DNA from: an uncultured Corynebacterium sp.
GTDB lineage: Bacteria > Actinomycetota > Actinomycetes > Mycobacteriales > Mycobacteriaceae
NCBI RefSeq assembly: GCF_946222305.1
Contig: NZ_CAMIHZ010000010.1
Coordinates: 1-64,000 of the forward strand
Reading direction: 5' to 3'
DNA length: 64,000 nt
This document shows, one piece after another, positions 16,547 to 24,498 of the stretch (its first letter is position 1; each line of letters begins with the position of its first letter). The translations under genes and the position numbers were made by a program. The notes under the pieces are model-generated. The model saw only the letters and a program-made list of their open reading frames with translations, made no database searches and was not told the origin of the DNA.

Positions 16547-16734
16547 GTCGAAACCCTTTCCGTTCCTCACGAGGATCGCCAACACACCGCGGTGAACAAC
16601 ATCGACAATGCCATGCCTTGCCTATCCTGATCCCCGGACATCCCAATATCAGCCCTTAGACCGACACCACCGCCCCCACAATCACCCACCCGGACGATAC
16701 CGCCGCCACCCCACCGGCACGCACAATCTGAACT

Positions 16735-17688
16735 ATGGAAACATCAATTCACCTCCCCGTAGCCCAGCAACCAGCCCCCGGGGATACGCAATATCACCGG
16801 GCGCCCCTCCTTCACCCGCGTCCGCAGCAATCCCCTCACGCGCGCCGTCGCCCTATCAGGGCACTCATCTTCGCGCTGGTGATGAGCCTCGTCGCACAAG
16901 TCTTGGTCTTCATCGTCGCAGCACTCGCGGCCGCCCTCGTAGGCGCGGACGTGGACACGACCGTCCTCTCCGACGATCCCAACAACGTCACCGCCAACAT
17001 CTTCCTGCTCATATCGCTGGCCTCGATGGTTCCGGTGTTCTTCTATGCCGCGCGCATCGCGGGCTACCAATCCAGATTCCTGCTCTCCGTTGTGGGTCGG
17101 ATGAGGTGGGGCATCGTTGGCGTCGCAGCAGGAGTATCCCTCGCCGTCGCTGTAGTGGGCCAAGTCATTGCCTACGCGGCCGGTGGGGGCCCAGAACCCC
17201 GCACCCCGGAACACCAAGACTTCATTCTCCTTGCCGCTGTGATCGTCCTTGTACCCTTCCAAGCGGCCGCGGAGGAAATCCTCGCTCGTGGCTTCCTGCC
17301 ACAAGTTTTCGGGCTGTGGTTCAAGTCCCCCTGGCTCGCCTACCTGCCCGGAGCTCTACTGTGGATCGCCTTGCATGGTTACAACTCTTGGGGCACGGTT
17401 GCCATCGCATACTCGGCGATTGTGTACGCGGTGCTGGTGCACAAGACCGGTGGTCTCGAGGCCGTCATAGCCCTTCACACGATCAACAATTACCTCGCCT
17501 TCACGCAGCCGGTATTCACGGTCGTCGAAGATCCCAACACCATCCCGTGGGAGGCCGCCGTATTCGACATGGCGTCCACCACTCTTACCGTCGTACTGGT
17601 CTATCTCAGTGTCCGTAAGTTTGTTTCTATTTCGACGCCACCCCGCCCGAACCTAGTATCCCCTCAACCCCAACAAGATCTGCGATAG
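16735..17688 (+). CDS. CPBP family intramembrane glutamic protease (CAAX protease-related)
   Basis: After a Pro/Arg-rich cytoplasmic start of about 40 residues, the 317-residue protein has seven or eight membrane helices. It carries the CPBP motifs: the double Glu E180-E181 with Arg185 (AAEEILARGFL), then a His (WIALHGYNSW) and the second HTINNY box. Bacterial members act as intramembrane proteases; several are tied to bacteriocin or RiPP maturation, leader removal or self-immunity. It lies 172 bases upstream of the peptide/radical SAM operon on the same strand, so a role in processing or immunity there is plausible, but it may have its own promoter and task. Confidence 0.85.
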   Translation: METSIHLPVAQQPAPGDTQYHRAPLLHPRPQQSPHARRRPIRALIFALVMSLVAQVLVFIVAALAAALVGADVDTTVLSDDPNNVTANIFLLISLASMVPVFFYAARIAGYQSRFLLSVVGRMRWGIVGVAAGVSLAVAVVGQVIAYAAGGGPEPRTPEHQDFILLAAVIVLVPFQAAAEEILARGFLPQVFGLWFKSPWLAYLPGALLWIALHGYNSWGTVAIAYSAIVYAVLVHKTGGLEAVIALHTINNYLAFTQPVFTVVEDPNTIPWEAAVFDMASTTLTVVLVYLSVRKFVSISTPPRPNLVSPQPQQDLR

Positions 17689-17808
17689 TTAGGCGGATCT
17701 CCAAGAACAGGCCGTTTTGTTTCGACAGGGTCGTCTTCCACGGACTGGATATCGCTGGCGCGGAGCATGATCACTAGATAAAATTCTTTGCAAAGACGAC
17801 TACACACT

Positions 17809-17846
17809 CATCTGGGGATTCCCACTCTTACTCCTCTCCCCAGATG
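17809..17846 (+). promoter_or_regulatory. Perfect 10-bp hairpin immediately before the ribosome binding site of the radical SAM operon
   Basis: CATCTGGGGA (17809-17818) and TCCCCAGATG (17837-17846) are perfect complements around an 18-base pyrimidine-rich loop. The ribosome binding site CGGAGG begins 2 bases later and the ATG is at 17861. A stem ending this close to a Shine-Dalgarno sequence could be a 5'-UTR stabiliser, attenuator or protein-binding site. There is no T run after it, so simple termination is unlikely. Confidence 0.5.
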
Positions 17847-17860
17847 TCGGAGGAAAACCA

Positions 17861-18553
17861 ATGGATAGTTCGATTTTCAGCGGGACTTCTTGGTTTTTCG
17901 TCGCTGTGTTCATCGTGATAGTTGCCTCATTTTTTTCCAGAAGAAAACCCTCGAAGAAGCGGCGAGTCGGTGTTGGTCAGATCCTGTCCATGGAGGTCGA
18001 AAAGAAACGACCTCTAGCTAAGCAACAGCGCGTGACTTTCCAAGTGGCTGTCGAACCAGAACATGGTCCAGCCTTTCAGGACACGTTCACGCACCCTGTC
18101 GAAACGCAAAGATTACCGTTGCTCCAGCCAGGACTTATGTTCCCTCTCACGTACAAAGTCCAGCACGTCGACAGCACTACTCCCGATACCGGAACTATCA
18201 AGGGCCTCTCCTCTGGTTCGCCTTTCTACGAGAAAGCCAAACAATTTTTCAATCACGTTCGGCTCCGCGATGGAGTCCTCGACCATGCAACCTTAAGTGC
18301 TGACTACAATGGCCAACCTGCACATGCCCGGATTGAGCGAATCTTCCCCACTGGCCGCCAATTCCGGGGCTTGAGGGAATTCCAGTTGACACTCACTATC
18401 TACTCCCCCAGTCTGCAGCCGTATCGAGTCGCGAAGAATCTCGTCCTGCACGAGTTTGAGGCAGCCGCAGCCCATCCCGGAGCTGTGGTGCCTGCGCGCG
18501 TCCTTCCCCAAAGCCCCGATGCTATTGCAATAAGCTTGCGACCGAAGATGTGA
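17861..18553 (+). CDS. Membrane-anchored protein with two tandem beta-type repeats; first gene of the radical SAM peptide operon
   Basis: One N-terminal helix (WFFVAVFIVIVASFF) anchors the 230-residue protein, followed by a basic patch (RRKPSKKRR). The rest divides into two similar units, about residues 31-105 and 145-226. Each has a Gly-x-(A/I)-x-I-type start, strands such as VTFQVAVEPEHGP and FQLTLTIYSPSLQPYRV, and an ending of the form PG..(V/F)P..(V/Y)..Q (PGAVVPARVLPQSPDAIAIS). The second unit resembles a module common in actinobacterial membrane proteins in which a final Pro-x-x-Val-x-Asp precedes a VAI strand; its function is not known. It has a strong ribosome binding site and ends 16 bases before the peptide gene, so it is probably a partner of the peptide system. 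Confidence 0.65.
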   Translation: MDSSIFSGTSWFFVAVFIVIVASFFSRRKPSKKRRVGVGQILSMEVEKKRPLAKQQRVTFQVAVEPEHGPAFQDTFTHPVETQRLPLLQPGLMFPLTYKVQHVDSTTPDTGTIKGLSSGSPFYEKAKQFFNHVRLRDGVLDHATLSADYNGQPAHARIERIFPTGRQFRGLREFQLTLTIYSPSLQPYRVAKNLVLHEFEAAAAHPGAVVPARVLPQSPDAIAISLRPKM

Positions 18554-18569
18554 TGAACGGAAAATCCCC

Positions 18570-18815
18570 ATGACCAACCACAATTATTACCAACCCCCAG
18601 AAGAACCTCCGCAGCCCTATTCACACCCGTTTTCCCCTCATTCAAACGATCTGAATTCGGGATCCTACCCATTTTCCGAATCCGGAAACTTTACAGACGG
18701 CTGGTCGGATGCTTTAGATTTCAGTCGCTCAAGCAACTCGGGTTGGGGTGGAGACTCCGGCTCGATCGGAGGATCAAACAACAATAACAATAATAACAAC
18801 AATAACAATGGCTAA
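18570..18815 (+). CDS. Putative RiPP precursor peptide with aromatic-Ser/Thr motifs and an 11-Asn tail
   Basis: The 81-residue peptide lies 16 bases after the membrane-protein gene and its last 8 bases overlap the start of the radical SAM gene, so the two are translationally coupled. The first 30 residues are rich in Pro, Tyr and His (MTNHNYYQPPEEPP) and could be a leader. The Ser/Gly-rich core has four aromatic triplets, F35-S-E, F41-T-D, W45-S-D and F51-S-R, then W59-G-G-D. It ends in Asn70-Asn80 and Gly81. There is no Cys, which excludes thioether (sactipeptide or ranthipeptide) chemistry, and no Lys, which excludes a streptide-type Lys-Trp bond. Aromatic-x-polar triplets recall three-residue cyclophane (triceptide) sites; that is inference. 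No relatives are known to me. Confidence 0.65.
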   Translation: MTNHNYYQPPEEPPQPYSHPFSPHSNDLNSGSYPFSESGNFTDGWSDALDFSRSSNSGWGGDSGSIGGSNNNNNNNNNNNG

Positions 18816-20658
18816 GACCTTTCTCCCTCTTACACCCAGCACAAAAATTCCATCCGCAAATCGCACAGCCTCTGGCGCGGAGCTATATCACACCGCGATT
18901 AAACTCACGTTTGTACCTAACCAATATTGCAACCTCGGATGCAGTTATTGCTATCTTGGTGATCTCACCGAAAATAGGGATGATCCCAGTGATATCGTCG
19001 CCCAATTTCATCGCATAGCCCGCCATCTGGGCCACCAAGGCGTATTGATTGACTCCCTCCTACTTCACGGCGCTGAGATATCAACTCTGCCAGCTTCTAT
19101 ATTGCGCGACTTGTTTAGCGCACACACGGAATATCGCCGTAAATACCGCTTGCAACTCAAAGCCCTAGGTCGCGGAGGCGCCCCGATTCACATCAAGACC
19201 AACTTGTACAATTTTGATAAGTTGCGGCCCCTTTACGAGGAATTCGAAGTTTCCATCTCCGGTAGTTTTGATTTGCCCTTTAGCCTTCACGAGAAGCTGC
19301 GCACCACCAAGTCGGGAAAGTCAACACTAAAGCGCACCATCAATAATGTCCTTCTACTGGCAGACTATCCACACCGTAAACAGATCAGCTGTGTCGTTGG
19401 AACGGAACACCTACAGAAGATTGATGAGTTTATCCGTGATATTGAATGGTTGGATGACCATGGATTCGATATGGTCACTGACTTCTACATCATGTTTGCC
19501 TACGACAGTGTGAAGTCCGATTACACTTCGCAATTAGATCAAAACGAAATGGTTGAGTTCTTCGAGGGACTCCGGCAACACTTCGAAGGCACCAAGTTTG
19601 AGCAAGCCATTTACTACGAATGGTTCAAGGAATTCACGCACGGATATTGCACCAATCAGATCAACTGTGGTTCGAATAATTTCCTCGTGCAGAAGAACGG
19701 GGACGTCTACCCTTGCCACCGTGGCCAGGCGGAGCCCGAATTAAAATTTGGGAATATCCTTAATCTAGGTATGCCGGAGCTCGCTTCCAAGGGAGCCGAC
19801 ACAATTCGCAGCTACGAAAATAGAAACCCTGCGATCTCACGTGATTGCATCGATTGCGAGTATTTCTACCTTTGCCACGCCGGTTGCCCAATTCAACGCA
19901 ACAACACCCAGCAGAACAAGGCTTACACCTGCGGTATCCAAAAAGCCCTCTACCGTGCACAACCCCACCGGTTCCCGCCGAAACCGGATGTTTCGCGGCG
20001 CCTCGTCGATTCATTTATTCGACAAAATCAACCACGCATCTACGACGACCACTCCATCCCGCGCATCATGGAGTTTAACTCCGAACTTTTCGAAGAAAAG
20101 AACGCACTTACCTCAATTATTCAGCGCGATCCTAGGCTTGAAACGCTCTTCCGTAAAGGTGCCGTCCGCCTCCACGTTAACCGGGCCTCAACGGATCTTT
20201 TTTCCAGCCGCCTTTACGGTCGCATGACTCAGGCCGTCTTATCGCCTGCCGACGCCACCAAGGTCTTCATCGCCGATGATCTCTGGTCCCTCAACAACAC
20301 CGACGATGCTGTGAACGCCGTCCGCGTGCAGCTTCTCCGCGATAATTACGTGGTCTATGGCGACGAGGCACGCACCAAGATGGAGCACGTCGCCACCACA
20401 GATTTCTACCCCGCGGAGCTAGAGCGCGTGGAGGGTGGCTGGATTCTGGATCTTTCGCACTTTCTCAATCAGCACGCAACTACGTTCCTGCCAGACTTCG
20501 GTAATCTTCTTTCGATCACAACCATTAAGGCGCGCGAGTATCACTATGCAAAGCACGCGAAGAACGCGTTCTACCACTTAGAAACCGTGAACCTACCTTT
20601 CCATGAATTCCGTTTCGATTGGGTGGAAGCCCCAGCTAGCGAACACCCTAGACGGTAG
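18808..20658 (+). CDS. Radical SAM/SPASM peptide-modifying enzyme
   Basis: The 616-residue enzyme has the radical SAM cluster motif CxxxCxxC at C41, C45 and C48 (YCNLGCSYCYLGD). A SPASM domain follows with seven cysteines: C287, C303 (GDVYPCHRGQ), C347, C350, C356, C360 (DCIDCEYFYLCHAGCP) and C375, enough for two auxiliary iron-sulfur clusters. Such enzymes install radical cross-links or other changes in ribosomal peptides or proteins. The start at 18808 (MAKTFLPL) is chosen because it overlaps the peptide stop codon; a frame open to 18748 runs antisense-like through the Asn repeat. About 240 C-terminal residues after SPASM are unassigned and could bind the peptide. Base composition is visibly more AT-rich than the flanking genes, suggesting transfer. 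It converges on glsA 5 bases away. Confidence 0.88.
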   Translation: MAKTFLPLTPSTKIPSANRTASGAELYHTAIKLTFVPNQYCNLGCSYCYLGDLTENRDDPSDIVAQFHRIARHLGHQGVLIDSLLLHGAEISTLPASILRDLFSAHTEYRRKYRLQLKALGRGGAPIHIKTNLYNFDKLRPLYEEFEVSISGSFDLPFSLHEKLRTTKSGKSTLKRTINNVLLLADYPHRKQISCVVGTEHLQKIDEFIRDIEWLDDHGFDMVTDFYIMFAYDSVKSDYTSQLDQNEMVEFFEGLRQHFEGTKFEQAIYYEWFKEFTHGYCTNQINCGSNNFLVQKNGDVYPCHRGQAEPELKFGNILNLGMPELASKGADTIRSYENRNPAISRDCIDCEYFYLCHAGCPIQRNNTQQNKAYTCGIQKALYRAQPHRFPPKPDVSRRLVDSFIRQNQPRIYDDHSIPRIMEFNSELFEEKNALTSIIQRDPRLETLFRKGAVRLHVNRASTDLFSSRLYGRMTQAVLSPADATKVFIADDLWSLNNTDDAVNAVRVQLLRDNYVVYGDEARTKMEHVATTDFYPAELERVEGGWILDLSHFLNQHATTFLPDFGNLLSITTIKAREYHYAKHAKNAFYHLETVNLPFHEFRFDWVEAPASEHPRR

Positions 20659-20663
20659 TGGAT

Positions 20664-21956
20664 TTATGCCAGCAGCCCATCCGGATCCTCCGTCCGGATA
20701 GTGAAACCTTCCTCGCTCAGCAGCTCAATGCCGTTCTTCAGCATCTTGCGGCCCACAGCGTTCATACCGTCCACTCGAGTGAGGTCAAACACCAGCTTTT
20801 TATGCTTGAGCTCATGCTCCATGAGCGTACGGTAGAGGCGCTCGCCACCGATGAAATCGATATCGCCCTGCAGGCGGATGATGCTCTCCCCGGTCTGTTC
20901 GTCTTCGGTGAGGCTGCGCACGCTGGCGCGGCCACGCGGCTCGGGCGCCATTAGGTGCAAGCCCATATCCTTGCTCAACCGTTGGAATACCCGCACGCCG
21001 CGCACACTATTGCCCTGCTCGTCGAGCTTTGGGGAGAACGCGCTCAACCCTAGCTGCCCCGGCAGCGTACCCAGTACGCCACCAGCCACACCCGACTTCG
21101 CCGGGATTCCTACCCGCGCCATCCATCGCCCCGCCGCGTTATACATTCCCGCGGACGCCATCACGGACTGCACCTGCCGCGCCACGGTTTGCCCCATCAC
21201 ACGCTTGCCCGTCAGCGGCTGCACACCACCAGAGGCCAATGTCGCGCCCATGACCGCTAGATCGCGGACATTCACCAGGATCGAACACTGCTGCACATAG
21301 CTGTTGACCGCATCTTCCGCCTCGTCTTGAATGATGTGATAGCTGCGCAGCATGTGCGCCAGCGCCAAGTTGCGGTCGGACGTTTCCATCTCCGATTTCG
21401 CGGTCTTTTCATCTAGCGTCAGCTCACGCCCGGCCAGCTCGTTCAGGAAATCGTGGATCCTCGCCACGCGATCTTCCACGGTGGATTCCGATCCATTAAT
21501 CAACTGGTTCACGGTGATCGCGCCCGCGTTGATCATCGGGTTCACCGGCCGGTTGGTATCACCTTCGAGGCTTAGCTCGTTGAAAGCCTCGCCGGAGGGC
21601 TCCATGCCGACGACCTTCATCAGCTCTTCGATGCCATGCTCCTCCAGCGCCAAGGCATACACAAACGGCTTCGAGATGGACTGGATCGTAAACTCCACTT
21701 GGTCAGCTGCCACGTCGGCGTCGGTAAAAGATCCCCCGCACGCCGCCGAGTAAATACGGCCGTCCAAGGTACACAAGGCAGTGGCAAAAGGCTCGGGATC
21801 AGCATCGCGCAAGGCTTTGATGTACTGGGCGGTCTGCCCTTCGGAATTATCCGCGTTGTCTTCCAAAATGCTGCGGAGGTAATCGCTGACCAGCCCTTCC
21901 TTCACCAGTTTGCGTTCCGGGGTGTTCAGTTGAACGCGGTCGAGCAGATCAGTCAT
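20664..21956 (-). CDS. glsA: Glutaminase A with C-terminal STAS domain
   Basis: Hydrolyses glutamine to glutamate and ammonia. The 430-residue protein has the serine-dependent glutaminase fold with the catalytic SxxK in QSISKPFVYALAL, the NPMINAGAI box and KSGVAGG. Residues from about 330 onward form a STAS domain (ESIIRLQGDIDFIGGERLYR, LVFDLTRVDGMNAVG), a fusion found in some actinobacterial glutaminases that probably provides regulation or interaction. Only 57 bases separate it from the end of ogt on the same strand, with a short tandem repeat between them. Confidence 0.93.
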   Translation of the reverse strand: MTDLLDRVQLNTPERKLVKEGLVSDYLRSILEDNADNSEGQTAQYIKALRDADPEPFATALCTLDGRIYSAACGGSFTDADVAADQVEFTIQSISKPFVYALALEEHGIEELMKVVGMEPSGEAFNELSLEGDTNRPVNPMINAGAITVNQLINGSESTVEDRVARIHDFLNELAGRELTLDEKTAKSEMETSDRNLALAHMLRSYHIIQDEAEDAVNSYVQQCSILVNVRDLAVMGATLASGGVQPLTGKRVMGQTVARQVQSVMASAGMYNAAGRWMARVGIPAKSGVAGGVLGTLPGQLGLSAFSPKLDEQGNSVRGVRVFQRLSKDMGLHLMAPEPRGRASVRSLTEDEQTGESIIRLQGDIDFIGGERLYRTLMEHELKHKKLVFDLTRVDGMNAVGRKMLKNGIELLSEEGFTIRTEDPDGLLA

Positions 21957-21984
21957 GAATGATTGGCCTTCCTATGTATCTTGA

Positions 21985-22014
21985 TGTGCCGGTGTATCGG
22001 TGTGCCGGTGTATC
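21985..22014 (+). repeat. Two-copy 16-bp tandem repeat between ogt and glsA
   Basis: TGTGCCGGTGTATC occurs at 21985-21998 and again at 22001-22014, giving a 16-base period. The second copy reaches the ogt stop codon. A duplicated stretch just upstream of glsA could alter its translation distance from ogt; no protein-binding role is evident. Confidence 0.6.
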
Positions 22015-22550
22015 TAATCGCGGCTCGCCCCGGCGAGTTCAATTCCTTCCAAGGCAAGCAGCGCACGCTTTCTTTCCAACCCGCCAGCGTAACCAGTGAT
22101 CTTTCTACCTGCACCCACAACTCGATGGCACCCCACAACAATGGAGATCGGGTTACGCCCCACCGCTTGCCCCACGGGCCGCGCTGCCTGCGGCTTTCCC
22201 AACGCGCAGGCGATCTCCCCATACGTTGTGAGCTCCCCGAACTCCACCTGCGCCACCTGCCGCCACACGGCTTTGTGTAGCTCGGTTCCCTGCAGCAGGT
22301 CCGGCTCCTCCAGCACCGCCGTGGGCACGGTGAAGCGTTGCCTCTGGCCGTCGAAGTACTCACGCAGTTCTTTATCTACCGACGCCAACACGCCCGTCAC
22401 CTCATCCAGCACCACGCGCCGGCCATCCGCGGGAACGTTCGTTGGGGTGACATGCTCTGGGTACCACAGCCCCGTGAGGAGATTGCCTATTGCCGTGGCG
22501 ATCATGGTACCCAGCGGAGTGTTCACCTCCGCAATGCTTATATTTTTCAT
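22014..22550 (-). CDS. ogt: Methylated-DNA--protein-cysteine S-methyltransferase
   Basis: Repairs O6-methylguanine and O4-methylthymine in DNA by irreversible transfer of the alkyl group to its own cysteine. The 178-residue protein has the typical layout: N-terminal ribonuclease-like part, then the DNA-binding helix-turn-helix (TYGEIACALGKPQAARPVGQ), the Asn hinge (GRNPISIVV) and the acceptor Cys141 in GCHRVVGAGRKITGYAGG. In nearly all family members the residue before the Cys is proline (PCHRV); here it is glycine. The acceptor Cys, His and Arg are kept, so activity is still likely. The start is 22 bases from the divergent transporter start. Confidence 0.9.
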   Translation of the reverse strand: MKNISIAEVNTPLGTMIATAIGNLLTGLWYPEHVTPTNVPADGRRVVLDEVTGVLASVDKELREYFDGQRQRFTVPTAVLEEPDLLQGTELHKAVWRQVAQVEFGELTTYGEIACALGKPQAARPVGQAVGRNPISIVVGCHRVVGAGRKITGYAGGLERKRALLALEGIELAGASRD

Positions 22551-22572
22551 TTATTCGTATAGACTTCCGGGT

Positions 22573-23523
22573 ATGTCAAAATCGAAGCTCCGCGTTACGG
22601 CACAGGCGTTTACCGCGCTGATGCTAGCAACCACACTCGGGGCGTGCGTCACTAATGAGGAAACGGGTCACCCTGATGGCTGGAAACAGATTCAGCCGCA
22701 AAAAGACCCAGCTCTCGCCAAGCTCGTACCCAAGGATATCGCCAAGCGCGGTACCGTCACGGCAGCAACCAACACCCCTTACGCGCCGAATGAGTTCAAA
22801 GATTCCGATGGCAACATCATCGGCGTAGAAATGGACATGGTGAAAGCCGCCGGGGCCGTCCTCGGCCTCGACGTGCGCCCCCGCCAAATGGACTTCTCCC
22901 TCATCCTGCCCGCGATTTCCGCCGGGTCCATCGAGATGGGCGCATCCGCCCTTACCGATACCGAGGAGCGCCAGAAGAATTACGACTTCGTGGATTTCCT
23001 CAACGCTGGTGTGGCTTGGGCTACGCAACCTGGGAATGAAGGCAAGCTCGACCCGAACAACGCCTGCGGCAAAACCATAGCCGTGCAGAAGGGCACCTAC
23101 TCCGATACCGACGAGGTGCAGGGAAAGTCTGAGGACTGCGAGGCCAAGGGGAAGCCAAAGATCACCAAACTGGTCTACGCCACCGCAGACGCTGCCGCGA
23201 CCGCCACGATCCTGGGGCGAGCCGATGCTTATAGCTCAGACTCTCCCGTGATCAGCTACGCGATCAAGCGTTCCGATGGCAGGCTCAGCCAGATCGGTGA
23301 AGCCTTCGATACAGCCCCGTTCGGTTGGGCCTTCAAGAAAGATTCCCCGCTGGCCCCGGCCATGGCTGCGGCGCTCCAGAAGCTCAAGGAAGACGGCACA
23401 TACGAACGCATCCTCGAGCCGTGGGGATTGCAGGATGCCGGCATGAAGAACGTCACAGTGAACTTGAAACCATTTGAATCGCGGCGCGCGCGGCGTCGGA
23501 ATGAAAAGGAAAAGACCGCATGA
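22573..23523 (+). CDS. Polar amino acid ABC transporter, substrate-binding lipoprotein
   Basis: The 316-residue product begins with a lipoprotein signal (SKLRVTAQAFTALMLATT before LGAC at about residues 23-26) and continues as a family 3 solute-binding protein: GTVTAATNTPYAPNEFKDSD, NIIGVEMDMVKAAGAVLGL and the VQKGTYSD loop. It captures an amino acid outside the membrane for the permease and ATPase that follow. Its stop overlaps the permease start (ATGA), forming a three-gene transport operon. Polar amino acids are the likely substrates by family; the exact one cannot be read. Confidence 0.9.
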   Translation: MSKSKLRVTAQAFTALMLATTLGACVTNEETGHPDGWKQIQPQKDPALAKLVPKDIAKRGTVTAATNTPYAPNEFKDSDGNIIGVEMDMVKAAGAVLGLDVRPRQMDFSLILPAISAGSIEMGASALTDTEERQKNYDFVDFLNAGVAWATQPGNEGKLDPNNACGKTIAVQKGTYSDTDEVQGKSEDCEAKGKPKITKLVYATADAAATATILGRADAYSSDSPVISYAIKRSDGRLSQIGEAFDTAPFGWAFKKDSPLAPAMAAALQKLKEDGTYERILEPWGLQDAGMKNVTVNLKPFESRRARRRNEKEKTA

Positions 23524-24449
23524 AGCTAGGTAATTCTGAGAAAGAACAGCCTTCAGAAATCCAGGCCGTGCCACTAAAGCACCCCTGGCGTTGGGTGACC
23601 GCCGTGATTCTGCTGGCACTGCTGGTGTGGTTCGTCATTGGCGCGGCGACGAACGAGGCCTACCACTGGGATACGTATTTCCAGTATGTGCTGGATACGC
23701 GCGTGGCGATCGCGGCGCTGCGGACGATTGCACTGACCGTGTTCTCCATGGCGATTGGAGTGATCCTGGGTGCGATTGTGGCTGTGTTGCGCATGTCGCC
23801 GAACCCGGTGCTGCAATCCGTGGCGTGGCTGTACCTGTGGATTTTCCGCGGTACGCCGATTTATGTGCAGTTGGTTTTCTGGGGCCTGCTCGGGTCGATT
23901 TACCAGTCGGTGAATGTAGGTTTCGCCGAGATCGATCTGCAGGCGTTCCTGTCCAACATGTTCCTGCTGGCCGTAGTGGGTCTGGCGCTGAATGAGGCCG
24001 CGTACATGGCCGAGATCGTGCGCGCCGGTATTCAAGCGGTTCCCGAGGGCCAGTCCGAGGCTTCGAAGGCGCTGGGCATGACGTGGTGGCAGAACATGCG
24101 CCGCACTGTGTTGCCGCAGGCCATGCGCATTATCATCCCGCCGACGGGCAACGAGTTCATCAGCTTGCTGAAGACGACGTCTCTGGTGATCGCGATTCCC
24201 TATGCGGGCGAGCTGTACGGTCGCACCACGGACATCTCGAACAACCTGTTCCTGCCCGTGCCGCTGCTGCTGGTCGCCGCTACGTGGTACCTGGTGATTA
24301 CGAGCTTGCTGATGGTCGCGCAGCACTACCTTGAGCGGTATTTCTCTCGCGGTTCTTCGCGCCAGCTCAGCGGCCGTCAGTTGGCTGCTTTGGCCGACGC
24401 CGAGGGTGTGCCACCGCGGAATGTGACGGTCGACAATGCCGGTAAATAA
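23520..24449 (+). CDS. Polar amino acid ABC transporter, permease
   Basis: The 309-residue membrane protein belongs to the HisMQ-type permease family. After an early helix (VTAVILLALLVWFVIG) it has the core of about five helices, the FRGTPIYVQLVFWG stretch typical of the family and the ATPase-contact EAA loop (ASKALGMTWWQNMRRTVLPQ). It couples to the binding protein and ATPase encoded on either side. The C-terminal 40 residues are polar and variable. Confidence 0.92.
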   Translation: MKLGNSEKEQPSEIQAVPLKHPWRWVTAVILLALLVWFVIGAATNEAYHWDTYFQYVLDTRVAIAALRTIALTVFSMAIGVILGAIVAVLRMSPNPVLQSVAWLYLWIFRGTPIYVQLVFWGLLGSIYQSVNVGFAEIDLQAFLSNMFLLAVVGLALNEAAYMAEIVRAGIQAVPEGQSEASKALGMTWWQNMRRTVLPQAMRIIIPPTGNEFISLLKTTSLVIAIPYAGELYGRTTDISNNLFLPVPLLLVAATWYLVITSLLMVAQHYLERYFSRGSSRQLSGRQLAALADAEGVPPRNVTVDNAGK

Positions 24450-24498
24450 GAACTCCGGTAGCGATGCCAAGAACGTTGAGGGAACGAGGTTAGGGCTA

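Noticed and set aside
16608..17618. 336-residue plus-strand frame
   Set aside because: Arg/Pro-rich shadow in another frame of the CPBP protease gene.
18748..18807. Upstream extension of the radical SAM protein
   Set aside because: The 20 extra residues read the Asn repeat out of frame and lie before the conserved start; coupling favours 18808.
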